From Hyphomicrobium_A sp963724945 (GTDB lineage: Bacteria > Pseudomonadota > Alphaproteobacteria > Rhizobiales > Hyphomicrobiaceae): a DNA stretch of 64,000 nucleotides. This document shows, in pieces, positions 54,450-63,788 of this stretch (positions are counted from its first letter, which is position 1; each line of letters opens with the position of its first letter). The translations under genes were made by a program, and so were the position numbers. The stretch lies in assembly GCA_963724945.1 (NCBI GenBank), contig CAVRWL010000003.1:2480001-2544000 (forward strand), in the 5' to 3' direction. Below the pieces are notes generated by a model that had not been told where the DNA came from, did not search any database, and saw only the letters and a list, made by a program, of their open reading frames with translations.

Positions 54450-56483
54450 CTAGGCCGCCGCCGAGGGGTCGAGGCCTATGTGCCTTGGTATATCGACGAT
54501 TGTTCGCGACGGCTTCCCGAGGAGATAGCCCTGAGCCTCATCGCAACCCTCGCGCCTCAGTATCTCGAACTGGCGCAACAACTCGACACCCTCCGCCAGG
54601 ATGGGGGTGGTGAGACTGCGTCCAAGCGCCATGACCGCTCGAAGGAAAGCAATGGATTGCGGGCTGTGCTCGATCTCGCGCATGAACGAGCGGTCGAGCT
54701 TGATCTTGTCGAAAGGAAAAGACCGCAAGGTATCGAGCGAAGAGTAACCCGTGCCGAAATCGTCAATTGCGATGGTCACGCCAAGCTCGCGCAGGCGGTG
54801 AAGCTGATGCAGCGTCCGCTCCTTATTGATGATGATTGCTGTCTCGGTGATCTCCAGCTCCAGCCGCTCGGGCGGTAGTCCGGTTTGATTGAGTATCTGC
54901 GCGACCCGTCCGCAAAGGTCGACCCCGCTCATTTGAATCGAGGAGATGTTCACCGCTACCTTGTGTGGAAGCGTCCATCTGACGGCTTCATCGCATGCAG
55001 TTCGTAGCACCCAATCTCCAATTTCGACGATCGAGCCCGTCTCCTCGGAGAGAGGTATGAATTCAGATGGCGCGATATGGCCCCGGTCAGGGTGGTTCCA
55101 ACGCAACAAGGCCTCATAGCCACAAACTCTGCTACTCGAAACGGCCACTTGAACTTGATAATCGAGGTACAGCTCGCCGCGTTCGACGCTACGGCGGAGG
55201 TCCTGTGCGAGGAGGCGCCGATCGCGCAGGGCCTGGTCCATCTCCGGCTCGTAATAGCAGACGGGTCGCATGGGGTCGTCCTTGGCACGATACATCGCGA
55301 GATCGGCATAGATCAGCAGCCGCTCGGGATCCTGCGCATCGTTCGGATAGATGGAAACGCCGAGGCTCGCTCGAGAATCCCACTGCAGGTCGTCAAGTTG
55401 AACCGGCCGGAATAGTGCCGCTTCCAAACGCCTGACGAAGGACTCCAGCTCACTGCGCTTGCGAAATGGTTTTGTGGCGACAAACTCGTCGCCGCCGATG
55501 CGCGCGATGAGCTCTCCGTCCTCGATCAACCTTGAAATGTTCTGAGTGATCGCTTTCAAGGCTTGGTCGCCGACCTCGTGGCCGCGAAGGTCATTGATGG
55601 TTTTGAAATTGTCCAAGTCGAAGACGACGATCCCGATCGCAGTACGGCTGTTTTCCGCGCGTTCCATGAGCCGTTTAAACGACTCTAGAAAGTTGGCGCG
55701 GTTCGGCAGACCGGTGAGCTGGTCAAAGTGGGCAAGCTTCTCGAGGCGCTGCATCGTCTCCCAGCTCGCGCGGGAATCGATCAACTGGCTCGTAACTCCG
55801 GTTGCGATGATCAGAAGTCCGGCCGCCGCAATGGCAACAGCAATACTTTCCACCGCGTTCCCCGCGGCAGTTGCGGCATCCGTTGCCAAGGGAATGACGG
55901 TCATTGCCGTCATGCCGGTGAAATGGAGGAGCAGCACCGAGCCGACCAACAGCGCAAGGGCGCCGTATTGCTGAAGAGGCGTTGTCCCGCTCATGAACGT
56001 TTGCATCGCCAGCGCGGCAAGCCCGAGCGAGAATACGATCGAGGCGACGACGTAATAGGGATCCCACTCGATGATGCCGTTCACGTGGAAGGCCCACATG
56101 CCGGCATAATGCATGAGAGCGACCGCGAGCCCGATCACCGCGCCTCCGAGAAGCGGGCCAACCTCCATCCGCCGCAACAGCAGATTGATGCCGATGGCAG
56201 AGCCGGCGATGACAATGAGCAGCGAAGTGAGCGTCAACAGGGGATCGTAAGTGACCGGCGCCTTGACCCGATAGGCGAGCATCGCGATGAAGTGGGTACA
56301 CCACGCAGAGCATCCGAAGGCCACGGCAGACAGAAAGGTCCACCCGTGCTTCTGGAGGCCGTGGCGCTCGCGGGCCCGCTGGATCAAGTCAAAGAAGACC
56401 CAGGCTCCAACGACACAGACGACGGCAGCGAGAAGGACGAGCCACAGATTGTGCTCTGTGGTAAGGCACGAGACGACGGTCAT
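54450..56483 (-). CDS. MHYT-GGDEF-EAL membrane c-di-GMP regulator
   Basis: A 677 aa inner-membrane signalling protein. The N-terminal MHYT domain (residues 10-250) has the three motifs WCTHFIAML, LMHYAGMWAF and LLHFTGMTAM, proposed to bind a metal or gas. A GGDEF domain follows with intact GGDEF (RIGGDEFVATKPF) and an EAL domain with intact YEALLRW, ITETAII and DDFGTGYSSLD. Both catalytic sites look complete, so it may make and degrade c-di-GMP. It is convergent with yidD. Confidence 0.93.
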   Translation of the reverse strand: MTVVSCLTTEHNLWLVLLAAVVCVVGAWVFFDLIQRARERHGLQKHGWTFLSAVAFGCSAWCTHFIAMLAYRVKAPVTYDPLLTLTSLLIVIAGSAIGINLLLRRMEVGPLLGGAVIGLAVALMHYAGMWAFHVNGIIEWDPYYVVASIVFSLGLAALAMQTFMSGTTPLQQYGALALLVGSVLLLHFTGMTAMTVIPLATDAATAAGNAVESIAVAIAAAGLLIIATGVTSQLIDSRASWETMQRLEKLAHFDQLTGLPNRANFLESFKRLMERAENSRTAIGIVVFDLDNFKTINDLRGHEVGDQALKAITQNISRLIEDGELIARIGGDEFVATKPFRKRSELESFVRRLEAALFRPVQLDDLQWDSRASLGVSIYPNDAQDPERLLIYADLAMYRAKDDPMRPVCYYEPEMDQALRDRRLLAQDLRRSVERGELYLDYQVQVAVSSSRVCGYEALLRWNHPDRGHIAPSEFIPLSEETGSIVEIGDWVLRTACDEAVRWTLPHKVAVNISSIQMSGVDLCGRVAQILNQTGLPPERLELEITETAIIINKERTLHQLHRLRELGVTIAIDDFGTGYSSLDTLRSFPFDKIKLDRSFMREIEHSPQSIAFLRAVMALGRSLTTPILAEGVELLRQFEILRREGCDEAQGYLLGKPSRTIVDIPRHIGLDPSAAA

Positions 56484-56749
56484 GCACAGGGGCCTCGGCA
56501 GGCGACCAAAATAGTTTTTGCGCCAGGATGTTTCAAACGCGGCTGCTATGCCTAGAAAGGCATGGTTTCCAGCCCGTGAATGAAACCTCGTCGGATCTGC
56601 GACCTAACGTCAGCCCGCTGAATATTGGACTTGAAAGCGGGGACGGCGGCGGCGGGAAAATCGTCGCACCTTGACTTCGAACCCGATGCGCCGCATCTAC
56701 CTTCCTGAATCTTACCTGCTTGGTATGCAGCGATTGAGAGGAGAAGGCC

Positions 56750-58765
56750 ATGGCCGACGCGGCCCCGCATGCCTCCAAGGCATCGAACAAGACTTCGAAG
56801 ATCACCCTGACATTTCCGGACGGCGCCACGCGCCAGGTCGAAAGCGGCACCACCGGCCTCGCGGTTGCGAAATCCATTTCGCCATCGCTCGCCAAGCGCA
56901 CGGTGGCCATGAGCCTTAACGGCAACCTCGCCGATCTCGCTGAGCCCATCGCGGCCGATGCCGCAATCAAGTTCGTGTCCCGCACCGACCCCGAAGCGCT
57001 GGAGATGATCCGGCACGACGCCGCGCACGTCATGGCGGAGGCCGTGCAGGAGCTGTGGCCGAAGACCCAGGTGACGATCGGCCCGGCGATCGAGGACGGC
57101 TTCTATTACGACTTCGCCAAGCAGGAGCCCTTCCACCCCGACGACCTGCCGAAGATCGAAAAGAAGATGCACGAGATCATCGCGCGCAACGCTCCGTTCA
57201 CGAAGGAGGTCTGGAGCCGCAGACAAGCCAAGGACTACTTCAAGGAGCACGGCGAGTACTTCAAGGTCGAGCTCATCGACGCCATTCCTACCGGCGAGGA
57301 CCTCAAGATCTATAAGCAGGGCGAATGGCTCGATCTGTGCCGCGGCCCGCACATGGTCTCGACGGGCCAGGTCGGCAAGGCCTTCAAACTGCAGAAGATC
57401 GCCGGCGCCTACTGGCGCGGGGATTCCAACAAGCCGATGCTGCAGCGGATCTACGGCACCGCTTGGGCGAGCGAGGCCGAGCTCGCCGACTACCTGCACC
57501 GGCTCGAGGAGGCCGAGAAGCGCGATCACCGCAAACTCGGCCGCGAGATGGACCTCTTCCATTTCCAGGAGGAGGCGCCGGGCTCCGTGTTCTGGCACCC
57601 CAAGGGCTGGACGCTGTTTCAGACGCTCATCGCCTACATGCGCCGCCGCCTCTCAGCGGCCGGCTACGAGGAGGTCAACTCTCCCGACATGATGGAGAAG
57701 CACTTCTGGGAGCTCTCCGGCCATTGGGAGAACTACCGCGAGATGATGTTCGTCACCGAGCTGCCCGACGAGCGCGTCTTCTGCTGCAAGCCGATGAACT
57801 GTCCGGGGCACGTGCAGATCTTCAAGCACGGGCTCAAGAGCTACCGCGACCTGCCGTTGAAGCTCGGCGAGTTCGGCAAGGTGCACCGCTATGAGCCCTC
57901 TGGCGCGATGCACGGCCTCTTGCGCGTGCGCCACTTCACGCAGGACGACGCCCACATCTTCATCACCGAGGACCAGCTCGAGGAGCAGTGCCTGGAGGTG
58001 AACGATCTCCTGCTCTCGATCTACGAGGACTTCGGCTTCACCGACATCATCGTCAAGCTGTCGACGCGGCCGGAGAAGCGCGTGGGCACCGACGAGCAGT
58101 GGGACCACGCCGAGGCGATCATGGAGAAGGTCCTGGCCGAGATCGAGAAGCGCGGCAAGGGCCGCATAAAGACGTCGATCAACCCGGGCGAGGGCGCCTT
58201 CTACGGGCCGAAGTTCGAGTATGTCCTCAAGGACGCCATCGGGCGCGAGTGGCAGTGCGGCACGACGCAGGTCGACTTTAATCTCCCCGGGCGGCTCGGC
58301 GCATTCTACATCGACGAGCACTCCGAGAAGAAGACGCCGGTGATGATCCACCGCGCCATCTTCGGCTCGCTCGAGCGCTTCACCGGCATCCTGATCGAGA
58401 ACTTCGCCGGCCATTTCCCGCTGTGGCTCGCGCCGGTGCAGGCGGTGGTGGCAACCATCGTCTCGGATGCTGACGCCTATGCGCTCGACGTCGTGGCCGC
58501 ACTGAAAGCGGCGGGCCTGCGCGCCGAGATCGATTTGCGCAACGAGAAGATCAACTACAAGGTGCGCGAGCACTCGCTCGCCAAGGTGCCGGTGCTGCTC
58601 GTTGTGGGCAAGCGCGAGGCGGAGGAGGGCAAGGTCTCGATCCGCCGCCTCGGCTCCGAGCAGCAGACGGTGATGGGGCTTGCCGAGGCCATCGCGGCGC
58701 TCACCGCCGAGGTGGTCCCGCCGGACTTGAAGCGCAAGCCCGAGGCACGCGAGGAAGCCGCCTGA
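56750..58765 (+). CDS. thrS: Threonyl-tRNA synthetase
   Basis: ThrRS charges tRNA-Thr. The 671 aa product has the TGS domain (ITLTFPDGATRQVESGTTG, residues 17-80), the editing domain with MIRHDAAHVMAEAVQELWP, the class II core with zinc ligands in CCKPMNCPGHVQIF and YRDLPLKLGEFG, and a C-terminal anticodon-binding domain (ALKAAGLRAEIDLRNEKINYKVREHS). GGAGAAGG lies just upstream of the ATG at 56750. The preceding 266 bases hold its leader, where no classical T-box was seen. Confidence 0.97.
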   Translation: MADAAPHASKASNKTSKITLTFPDGATRQVESGTTGLAVAKSISPSLAKRTVAMSLNGNLADLAEPIAADAAIKFVSRTDPEALEMIRHDAAHVMAEAVQELWPKTQVTIGPAIEDGFYYDFAKQEPFHPDDLPKIEKKMHEIIARNAPFTKEVWSRRQAKDYFKEHGEYFKVELIDAIPTGEDLKIYKQGEWLDLCRGPHMVSTGQVGKAFKLQKIAGAYWRGDSNKPMLQRIYGTAWASEAELADYLHRLEEAEKRDHRKLGREMDLFHFQEEAPGSVFWHPKGWTLFQTLIAYMRRRLSAAGYEEVNSPDMMEKHFWELSGHWENYREMMFVTELPDERVFCCKPMNCPGHVQIFKHGLKSYRDLPLKLGEFGKVHRYEPSGAMHGLLRVRHFTQDDAHIFITEDQLEEQCLEVNDLLLSIYEDFGFTDIIVKLSTRPEKRVGTDEQWDHAEAIMEKVLAEIEKRGKGRIKTSINPGEGAFYGPKFEYVLKDAIGREWQCGTTQVDFNLPGRLGAFYIDEHSEKKTPVMIHRAIFGSLERFTGILIENFAGHFPLWLAPVQAVVATIVSDADAYALDVVAALKAAGLRAEIDLRNEKINYKVREHSLAKVPVLLVVGKREAEEGKVSIRRLGSEQQTVMGLAEAIAALTAEVVPPDLKRKPEAREEAA

Positions 58766-58794
58766 ACTGTGCGCTGCGCGGATGCGCGGCCCAG

Positions 58795-59623
58795 CTAGCG
58801 CGATGACGGGCAACTGTTGTCGCGGGCGAGCTCGACCTGTCCGGCAATAGGCACCGCGACGTTGAAGTCGTCGCCCGAGGCAATATTGACGGCGGCGAGT
58901 TGAAACTTGTTGTCGACTTTCGTCAGCACGGGACCGCCGGAACTTGCGGGTAGGGTGTCGCAGTCGTGGCGCCACAACAGCGGGTCGTGCTCGACGCCAA
59001 TCAGCCGGCAACCGAAGTGCGCTGAAAGCATGTAGCGTTTGTCCGCGGGATAGCCGGCGTATGTCAGCCACAGTCCGGGCTCGACAGCGCCAGGCTTGGC
59101 GATCGGCACAGGAGCGACATCGAGCTTGTCGTTGAGCACGATGGCGACGACGTCCGTGCCTAGCTGCTGACGCGAAGAAATATGTTTCGGCGTCGCGCGC
59201 GGAGAGGGCCTTCTCTGGATACTCGTAGCCGGGGAAAAAGTGCAGGCATTTCGCCGTCGCATGCGCCAGGTAGCTGCCACGGCGCAGTCCGGCCAGAAAA
59301 TGGATGTCGTGCAGAGGAACCGGCGCTGCCTTCCAGTTATCGACAACGCAATGGGCGGCGGTGATAACGATGTCAGGCGCAACGAGCGTTCCGCTGCATT
59401 GTCCGGTCGAGTGGAAGCCGCCGATATTGACCTGGCCGATGGCATCCCAAGGCGCGCCGCGCTGCTCGACGAGAACGCGATGGTCCTCGCCGAGGATGGT
59501 TGCGTAAAGCTCGTCGTCCACGGCCGATGTGCCCAACAACGCGGCGGCGCACAGTGCCAGCAGAAGCCGCCGCCGTGCGGAAGCCGCCTCTACAGCCGAT
59601 GCACTATCAAAATATCCTTCCAC
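58795..59623 (-). CDS. Trypsin-like serine protease, secreted, apparent +1 frameshift
   Basis: From ATG 59623 (MEGYFDSASAVEA with a signal peptide ending LLGTSAVDD) the protein reads NIGGFHSTGQCSGTLVAPDIVITAAHCVVDN with the catalytic histidine in TAAHC. Near 59165-59178 the frame slips, and RQQLGTDVVAIVLNDKLD (probable Asp) and PASSGGPVLTKVDN (catalytic serine, with ASSGGP in place of GDSGGP) lie one base out of frame, ending LARDNSCPSSR at 58795. Without the slip the ORF continues far into the antisense of thrS. Corrected length is about 275 aa. Confidence 0.78.
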
Positions 59624-59845
59624 GTCTGTGAGCCCTCGGACGTTCCGCTTCCTTCGCCGTCGAATGATGACCGACGAACACCAGTAAGGCCTTGCCTGGG
59701 TCGATTGCTTTTTAATTGGCAGCCTGTCGCCGTCGTCCCGTTGTGCCCGCCAGCGAGGCGGCCGACAGCCGCTTCATCCCTAGCGCGTCAGAACGACAGC
59801 GGTTCCTTTTGCAGGAAGCGGCTTGAGAGGCGATCACCGCCATCG

Positions 59846-60142
59846 TCAGGCGATCGCGCGGCGCTCACGTTGCAGCGGCGGCATAGCCCGCAGCCGCGGC
59901 GTCACAGTCCGCCGCACGGCCGGCACAGCCGCCGCTAGGAGTTGAGGCTTGCGCCGCGCGGAGCGCTTGGATCGGGGTTTCGCCCGGGGCTTCGGCTCGG
60001 GTGCTTGCTGGCGATCAGACTGCTGATCGGAGCGAAGGAAGCAGCACAACCCGCCGCCGAGCATGAACGCCGTGAAGCAGATCGTGTACAGCCCTTGACC
60101 GAGCGACATCGTAAGAAATTGGTTGACGAGATCCTCAAACAT
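59846..60142 (-). CDS. Small single-TM protein with basic C-terminus
   Basis: A 98 aa ORF starting MFEDLVNQFLTMSLGQGLY, one membrane segment (YTICFTAFMLGGGLCCFL) and a long Arg/Pro-rich tail. GGGAGACG lies just before the ATG at 60142. The basic tail could contact nucleic acid or lipid, but no family is recognised. It precedes the trypsin gene at a distance of 222 bases. Confidence 0.55.
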   Translation of the reverse strand: MFEDLVNQFLTMSLGQGLYTICFTAFMLGGGLCCFLRSDQQSDRQQAPEPKPRAKPRSKRSARRKPQLLAAAVPAVRRTVTPRLRAMPPLQRERRAIA

Positions 60143-60226
60143 GGACGTCTCCCACGTGTTCTTTTGATTTTGTCTCAAGGCTAGCGCAAATTCGCTAAAA
60201 AACCCTGGAGAAGAGCGCGGATCGCG

Positions 60227-61861
60227 TCAGAGGCCGCCGCTCAGCGCATTGCCGACGATATCGATGATCGATGGCTCGCTGGTGCGCCGGTAGCGGCCGC
60301 CAGGGCCGGAGGCGACGAGGGAAGAAGCCGGCTCGACCGGCTCGACGGGAGCCAAGGGATTGGGCCCGACGTCGATCTTGTCCCACTTGCCTTGGAGCGC
60401 TTGAGTGATGCGCTTCTCGTGGCCGTAGATGTCCGCAAAGGTGCGCACCTTGCCACCATCGTCCACCCAGGCCGTGAAGTAGACGAGGTGCACCGGGATT
60501 TTGTGATCGATCACGATCTCGTTGTTGCGCGGCCCCTCGCTCTCGGTCTGATCGACCTTCGCGGCGTCCCACCCCTTGTCCTCGGCCAGCACCAGCTCGG
60601 CCATCTTCATGGGATTGCGCAAGCGCATGCAGCCGTGGCTCAGCGTGCGGACCTTCTGATTGAACATCCACTTGTCGACGGTGTCGTGCATGAAGATCGT
60701 GTACTGGCTCGGGAAGGTGAATTTGACGACGCCCATCACGTTCTTGCGCCCGGGCGGCTGCACCACCTCATAGTCGCGGATGTCGGCGGTGTTCCAATCG
60801 ATTGAGCGGTAGTCGAGGGGCTTGCCGTCCTTTGACTGCAGCTCCAGGTCATATTGCCGGAACATGCTGCCGCCGCGGCGCAGGTTGGGCAGAAGCTCGC
60901 GCACCTTGATCAACTCCGGCACGCGCCACATCGGCTTGAAGACGATCGTCTTGAGGTTGCGTGTGAAGATCGTCGTCTGCTTGTCGACCTCGCCGACGAC
61001 GATGCGCTCGGAGTGGATGACCTTGCCGTCCTTAAAAAGACGCACGATGAACTCGGGGATGTTGGCGAGGATGTGCATGTCGCCCAGGTCGTCGGGCATC
61101 CAGCGCCATTCCTCCATGTTGGCGAGGAGCTTGTTGGCCAGCGCCTTGTTGTGCGTCGCCAAATAGGCCTGGCGCAGCATCTCGAACTGGGGATGCTTGG
61201 GATTGAGGCCGCGCAGGTAGGCATCGGGCGCGTCGGCCGCCGCAATGCCCCTTATGACGACCTCCGGATCGAGGAGCTGCGGCTTGCGGTCGAGCTCGGG
61301 GCTCAAGAGGATCGTCGGATCGATGATGCGGCCGCCGCGGGCAAAGCGCGCGTACTTGAGGATGGCGAGCGACAATTTCACCTCCGCGTCCGCCACGGCG
61401 CTTGCGTCAAGCTGCGGCGCCTTGGCGTCGGCTGCTATGGCGGGAAGGGTGAAGTCGTGGGGATCGAGGCCCCAATCGTGCGCCTTGCCGATCTCGGTAA
61501 CGATGGCGGCCGCCTTCTCGCTCAAGCCTTTGTCGCTCACCCAGAGGGGAGCATCCCCGCGCGCCGCATAGAAGTCGGACAGCACGGCGCGCTCTTTGAT
61601 CTCCTGTGCCGAGCCTTCCTTCGGCAAGGCATCGAGCTTCTCGCGCAAGGCCATTGCGACGGGGTCTTGAGGCTTCGGGCTCGCAGCCACGTTGGCGCTG
61701 GAATCGGCCGAGGCCGGAGCAGGCTGCGTGACCGCGGGCTGCGTCACCACGGGCTGCGTCACCACGGGCTGCGCAGGCGCCGTCGGCGACTCCGCCAGGG
61801 CAAACCCGACGGAGCCGGCAAGCACAAATATGCTCACCGCAAGGCTCTGCGAGCGAATCAT
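60227..61861 (-). CDS. L,D-transpeptidase, YcbB/LdtD-like
   Basis: A 544 aa periplasmic enzyme that cross-links peptidoglycan 3-3. It starts with a signal peptide (SIFVLAGSVGFALA) and a repeated VTQP linker, then the N-terminal domain (ALREKLDAL...FYAARGDAPLWV), the capping/PG-binding region and the YkuD catalytic domain with HDTVDKWMF and the Cys signature LSHGCMRLRNP (about C411). This architecture matches the long YcbB type. The ATG at 61861 is the natural start. Confidence 0.93.
   Translation of the reverse strand: MIRSQSLAVSIFVLAGSVGFALAESPTAPAQPVVTQPVVTQPAVTQPAPASADSSANVAASPKPQDPVAMALREKLDALPKEGSAQEIKERAVLSDFYAARGDAPLWVSDKGLSEKAAAIVTEIGKAHDWGLDPHDFTLPAIAADAKAPQLDASAVADAEVKLSLAILKYARFARGGRIIDPTILLSPELDRKPQLLDPEVVIRGIAAADAPDAYLRGLNPKHPQFEMLRQAYLATHNKALANKLLANMEEWRWMPDDLGDMHILANIPEFIVRLFKDGKVIHSERIVVGEVDKQTTIFTRNLKTIVFKPMWRVPELIKVRELLPNLRRGGSMFRQYDLELQSKDGKPLDYRSIDWNTADIRDYEVVQPPGRKNVMGVVKFTFPSQYTIFMHDTVDKWMFNQKVRTLSHGCMRLRNPMKMAELVLAEDKGWDAAKVDQTESEGPRNNEIVIDHKIPVHLVYFTAWVDDGGKVRTFADIYGHEKRITQALQGKWDKIDVGPNPLAPVEPVEPASSLVASGPGGRYRRTSEPSIIDIVGNALSGGL
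61721..61776 (-). repeat. 15-base tandem repeat in the L,D-transpeptidase linker
   Basis: About three to four copies of GGGCTGCGTCACCAC (plus-strand sense) encode alternating VTQP units in the linker after the signal peptide. Confidence 0.75.
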
Positions 61862-62058
61862 GTCTCCCTCCGACGCAATCGAACAAACCTACCCGAGACG
61901 GGCTCAACTCACCAGTCCGCGACGATGCGGAGGGGAGGGGGCCCGTCGTCTCGGGGGAATTGCAGCTGCGCGGAAAGGCGATCGTTAAGGGTGGTGGCCT
62001 ACCATCCTCTCAGGTCGAGGGCGCCGGCTCTAGCGAGCGGGCTTAAGCTCATTGGGAA

Positions 62059-63777
62059 ATGCAAGGCACCGATTTCATTCTGCGCACGCTCGCAGCCGAC
62101 GGCATCGACCGCGTCTTCCTGGTCCCTGGCGGGTTGATCGACCCCTTTCTGCCGGCGCTCGCGCGCGTGCCCGAGGTCGTGCCGATCGTCGCGGCGCAGG
62201 AGGGCGGCGCCGCTTACATGGCCGACGGCTACGCGCGCGCCAGCGGCAGGTTCGGCGTGTGCCTGTGCATCGGCGGACCCGGCCTGACCAATACGGTCAC
62301 GGCGCTCTCGACCGCCTTCACCGATCAGTCGCCCGTGCTCGTGCTCTCCGGCGAGGTGTCGAACGCCATGCAGGGCATGGGGCTCTTCCAGGACGCCACC
62401 GCCGGCACCTTCGACGACGGGCGCATCGTCGCGCCGGTCACCGCACAGTCCTACAGCGTCCCCGATGTGCGCCTGCTCGGCCACAAGCTGCGCGGGGCGA
62501 TCAAACGGATGCTCGACCACGGACGCGCGCCGGTGCACTTGAGCGTCTCGCACGACATCCAAACCGGGAACATCGACGCGCCCGTTGAACCCCTTGCGGC
62601 CGACGTCCTGCGATCGCGTCCACTCGACGTGGAGGCGGCGGGACGGCTCTGGGGCACGCTGCGAGCCGCAGGCGAAGCCCCGCGCGTGGCGCTGCTCGTC
62701 GGCGGCGGCATGATCGCTGACGATTGCGCAGCCGACCTGCTCGCGGCCGCCGAGCGCTTCCATCTGCCGATCGCCACGACCGAGCACGCCAAAGGTCTCT
62801 TTCCCGAGGACCACGAGCTTTCGCTCGGCGTGTTCGGCTACGCCGGCACCCGGCATGCGACGCAGGCGCTCATCAAGGAGCCGCTCGATCTTCTGATCGT
62901 CCTGGGCGCGACACTGAACGTTCGCGATTCCATGCACTGGTCGGCGAAGCTCGCCCCGAGGCTCGGCCTCGTCTCTGTCAACGTCTCGGCGGTCCACGTC
63001 GGCTGCCACTTCAACCAGGAAGCGTTCATCGGCGGCCATGCCGGCGCCTTTGTGCGTTGGCTTGCGCGGGCGCCCGAGGACGCAGCCAAGCCCCTGAGCG
63101 CCGGCATCGCGGCGCGCCGGCAATGGCTGAAAGGGGTGCGCGCGCTGCCGCGTTACTATGACATCATCAACACTGCGAGCGAGAACGTGCCGATCCATCC
63201 CGCGCGCATGATTGCTGAGTGCCGCAAGTTGATGCCGCGCAACACGATCGCCATCGTCGACAGCGGCGCGCACCGGGCGTTCGCCGTGCACTACTGGGAC
63301 AGCTACGGCGCGCGCGAGTTTCTTACCGCCTCCGGGCTCGGCCCCATGGGCTGGGGCATTCCAGCGGGGATCGGTGCGAAAGCGGCCCGGCCCGACGCGC
63401 CCGTCGTCGTCTTCACGGGCGACGGCTGCATGCGCATGCACGGGATCGAGGTGCAGAGCGCCGCCCGCGCCGGCGTGCCCGTCATCTTCGTCGTCAGCAA
63501 CAACGCGGCGCTCGGCAACGTGTGGCTTCGCATGCACACGCAAGGGGCGTTGCCGGCGCATCTGACGGAGGCCCCCGATCAGGACTGGGCCGGTTTCGCG
63601 CGGGCGCTGGGCTGCGAGGGCCAAACCGTGCGCAAGCCCGCCGAGCTTTCCCCCGCATTCGAGCGGGCGCTCGCGTCGGGGAGGCCGTGCCTCATCGACG
63701 TCAAGACCGACAAGACGGCAACGACGCCCGTCGAGCCCTATCAGGAAGCGACCGCCACCTGGTCGTACCACGCGTGA
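62059..63777 (+). CDS. Thiamine-diphosphate-dependent enzyme, acetolactate-synthase-like
   Basis: A 572 aa ThDP enzyme of the POX/AHAS family. The N-terminal domain has the conserved catalytic glutamate in IVAAQEGGAAYMADGYAR and IGGPGLTNTV; the C-terminal domain has GDGCMRMHGIEVQSAA followed by NNAALGNVW, the ThDP/Mg motif. FAD-type AHAS features are not evident. The substrate cannot be told; a small carboxymuconolactone-decarboxylase-like gene follows after 11 bases and probably shares its pathway. The ATG at 62059 begins MQGTDFILRTLAADGIDRV. Confidence 0.9.
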   Translation: MQGTDFILRTLAADGIDRVFLVPGGLIDPFLPALARVPEVVPIVAAQEGGAAYMADGYARASGRFGVCLCIGGPGLTNTVTALSTAFTDQSPVLVLSGEVSNAMQGMGLFQDATAGTFDDGRIVAPVTAQSYSVPDVRLLGHKLRGAIKRMLDHGRAPVHLSVSHDIQTGNIDAPVEPLAADVLRSRPLDVEAAGRLWGTLRAAGEAPRVALLVGGGMIADDCAADLLAAAERFHLPIATTEHAKGLFPEDHELSLGVFGYAGTRHATQALIKEPLDLLIVLGATLNVRDSMHWSAKLAPRLGLVSVNVSAVHVGCHFNQEAFIGGHAGAFVRWLARAPEDAAKPLSAGIAARRQWLKGVRALPRYYDIINTASENVPIHPARMIAECRKLMPRNTIAIVDSGAHRAFAVHYWDSYGAREFLTASGLGPMGWGIPAGIGAKAARPDAPVVVFTGDGCMRMHGIEVQSAARAGVPVIFVVSNNAALGNVWLRMHTQGALPAHLTEAPDQDWAGFARALGCEGQTVRKPAELSPAFERALASGRPCLIDVKTDKTATTPVEPYQEATATWSYHA

Positions 63778-63788
63778 GAGGAGCGCTC

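Noticed and set aside
56484..56749. T-box or threonine attenuator before thrS
   Set aside because: No T-box consensus or threonine-rich leader peptide was visible; Alphaproteobacteria do not normally use T-boxes.
4807..59178. A shared slippery sequence at the nine frame junctions
   Set aside because: The junction sequences (for example GTGCGGC, GAAGTCC, GCAGTCC, CTGGTTG) share no heptamer, stop codon or adjacent hairpin typical of programmed frameshifting.
57653..59623. 656-codon minus ORF joining a protease to the antisense of thrS
   Set aside because: Only the first 140 or so residues are protease; the rest is a frameshift read-through into thrS antisense. The true protease tail is in another frame ending at 58795.
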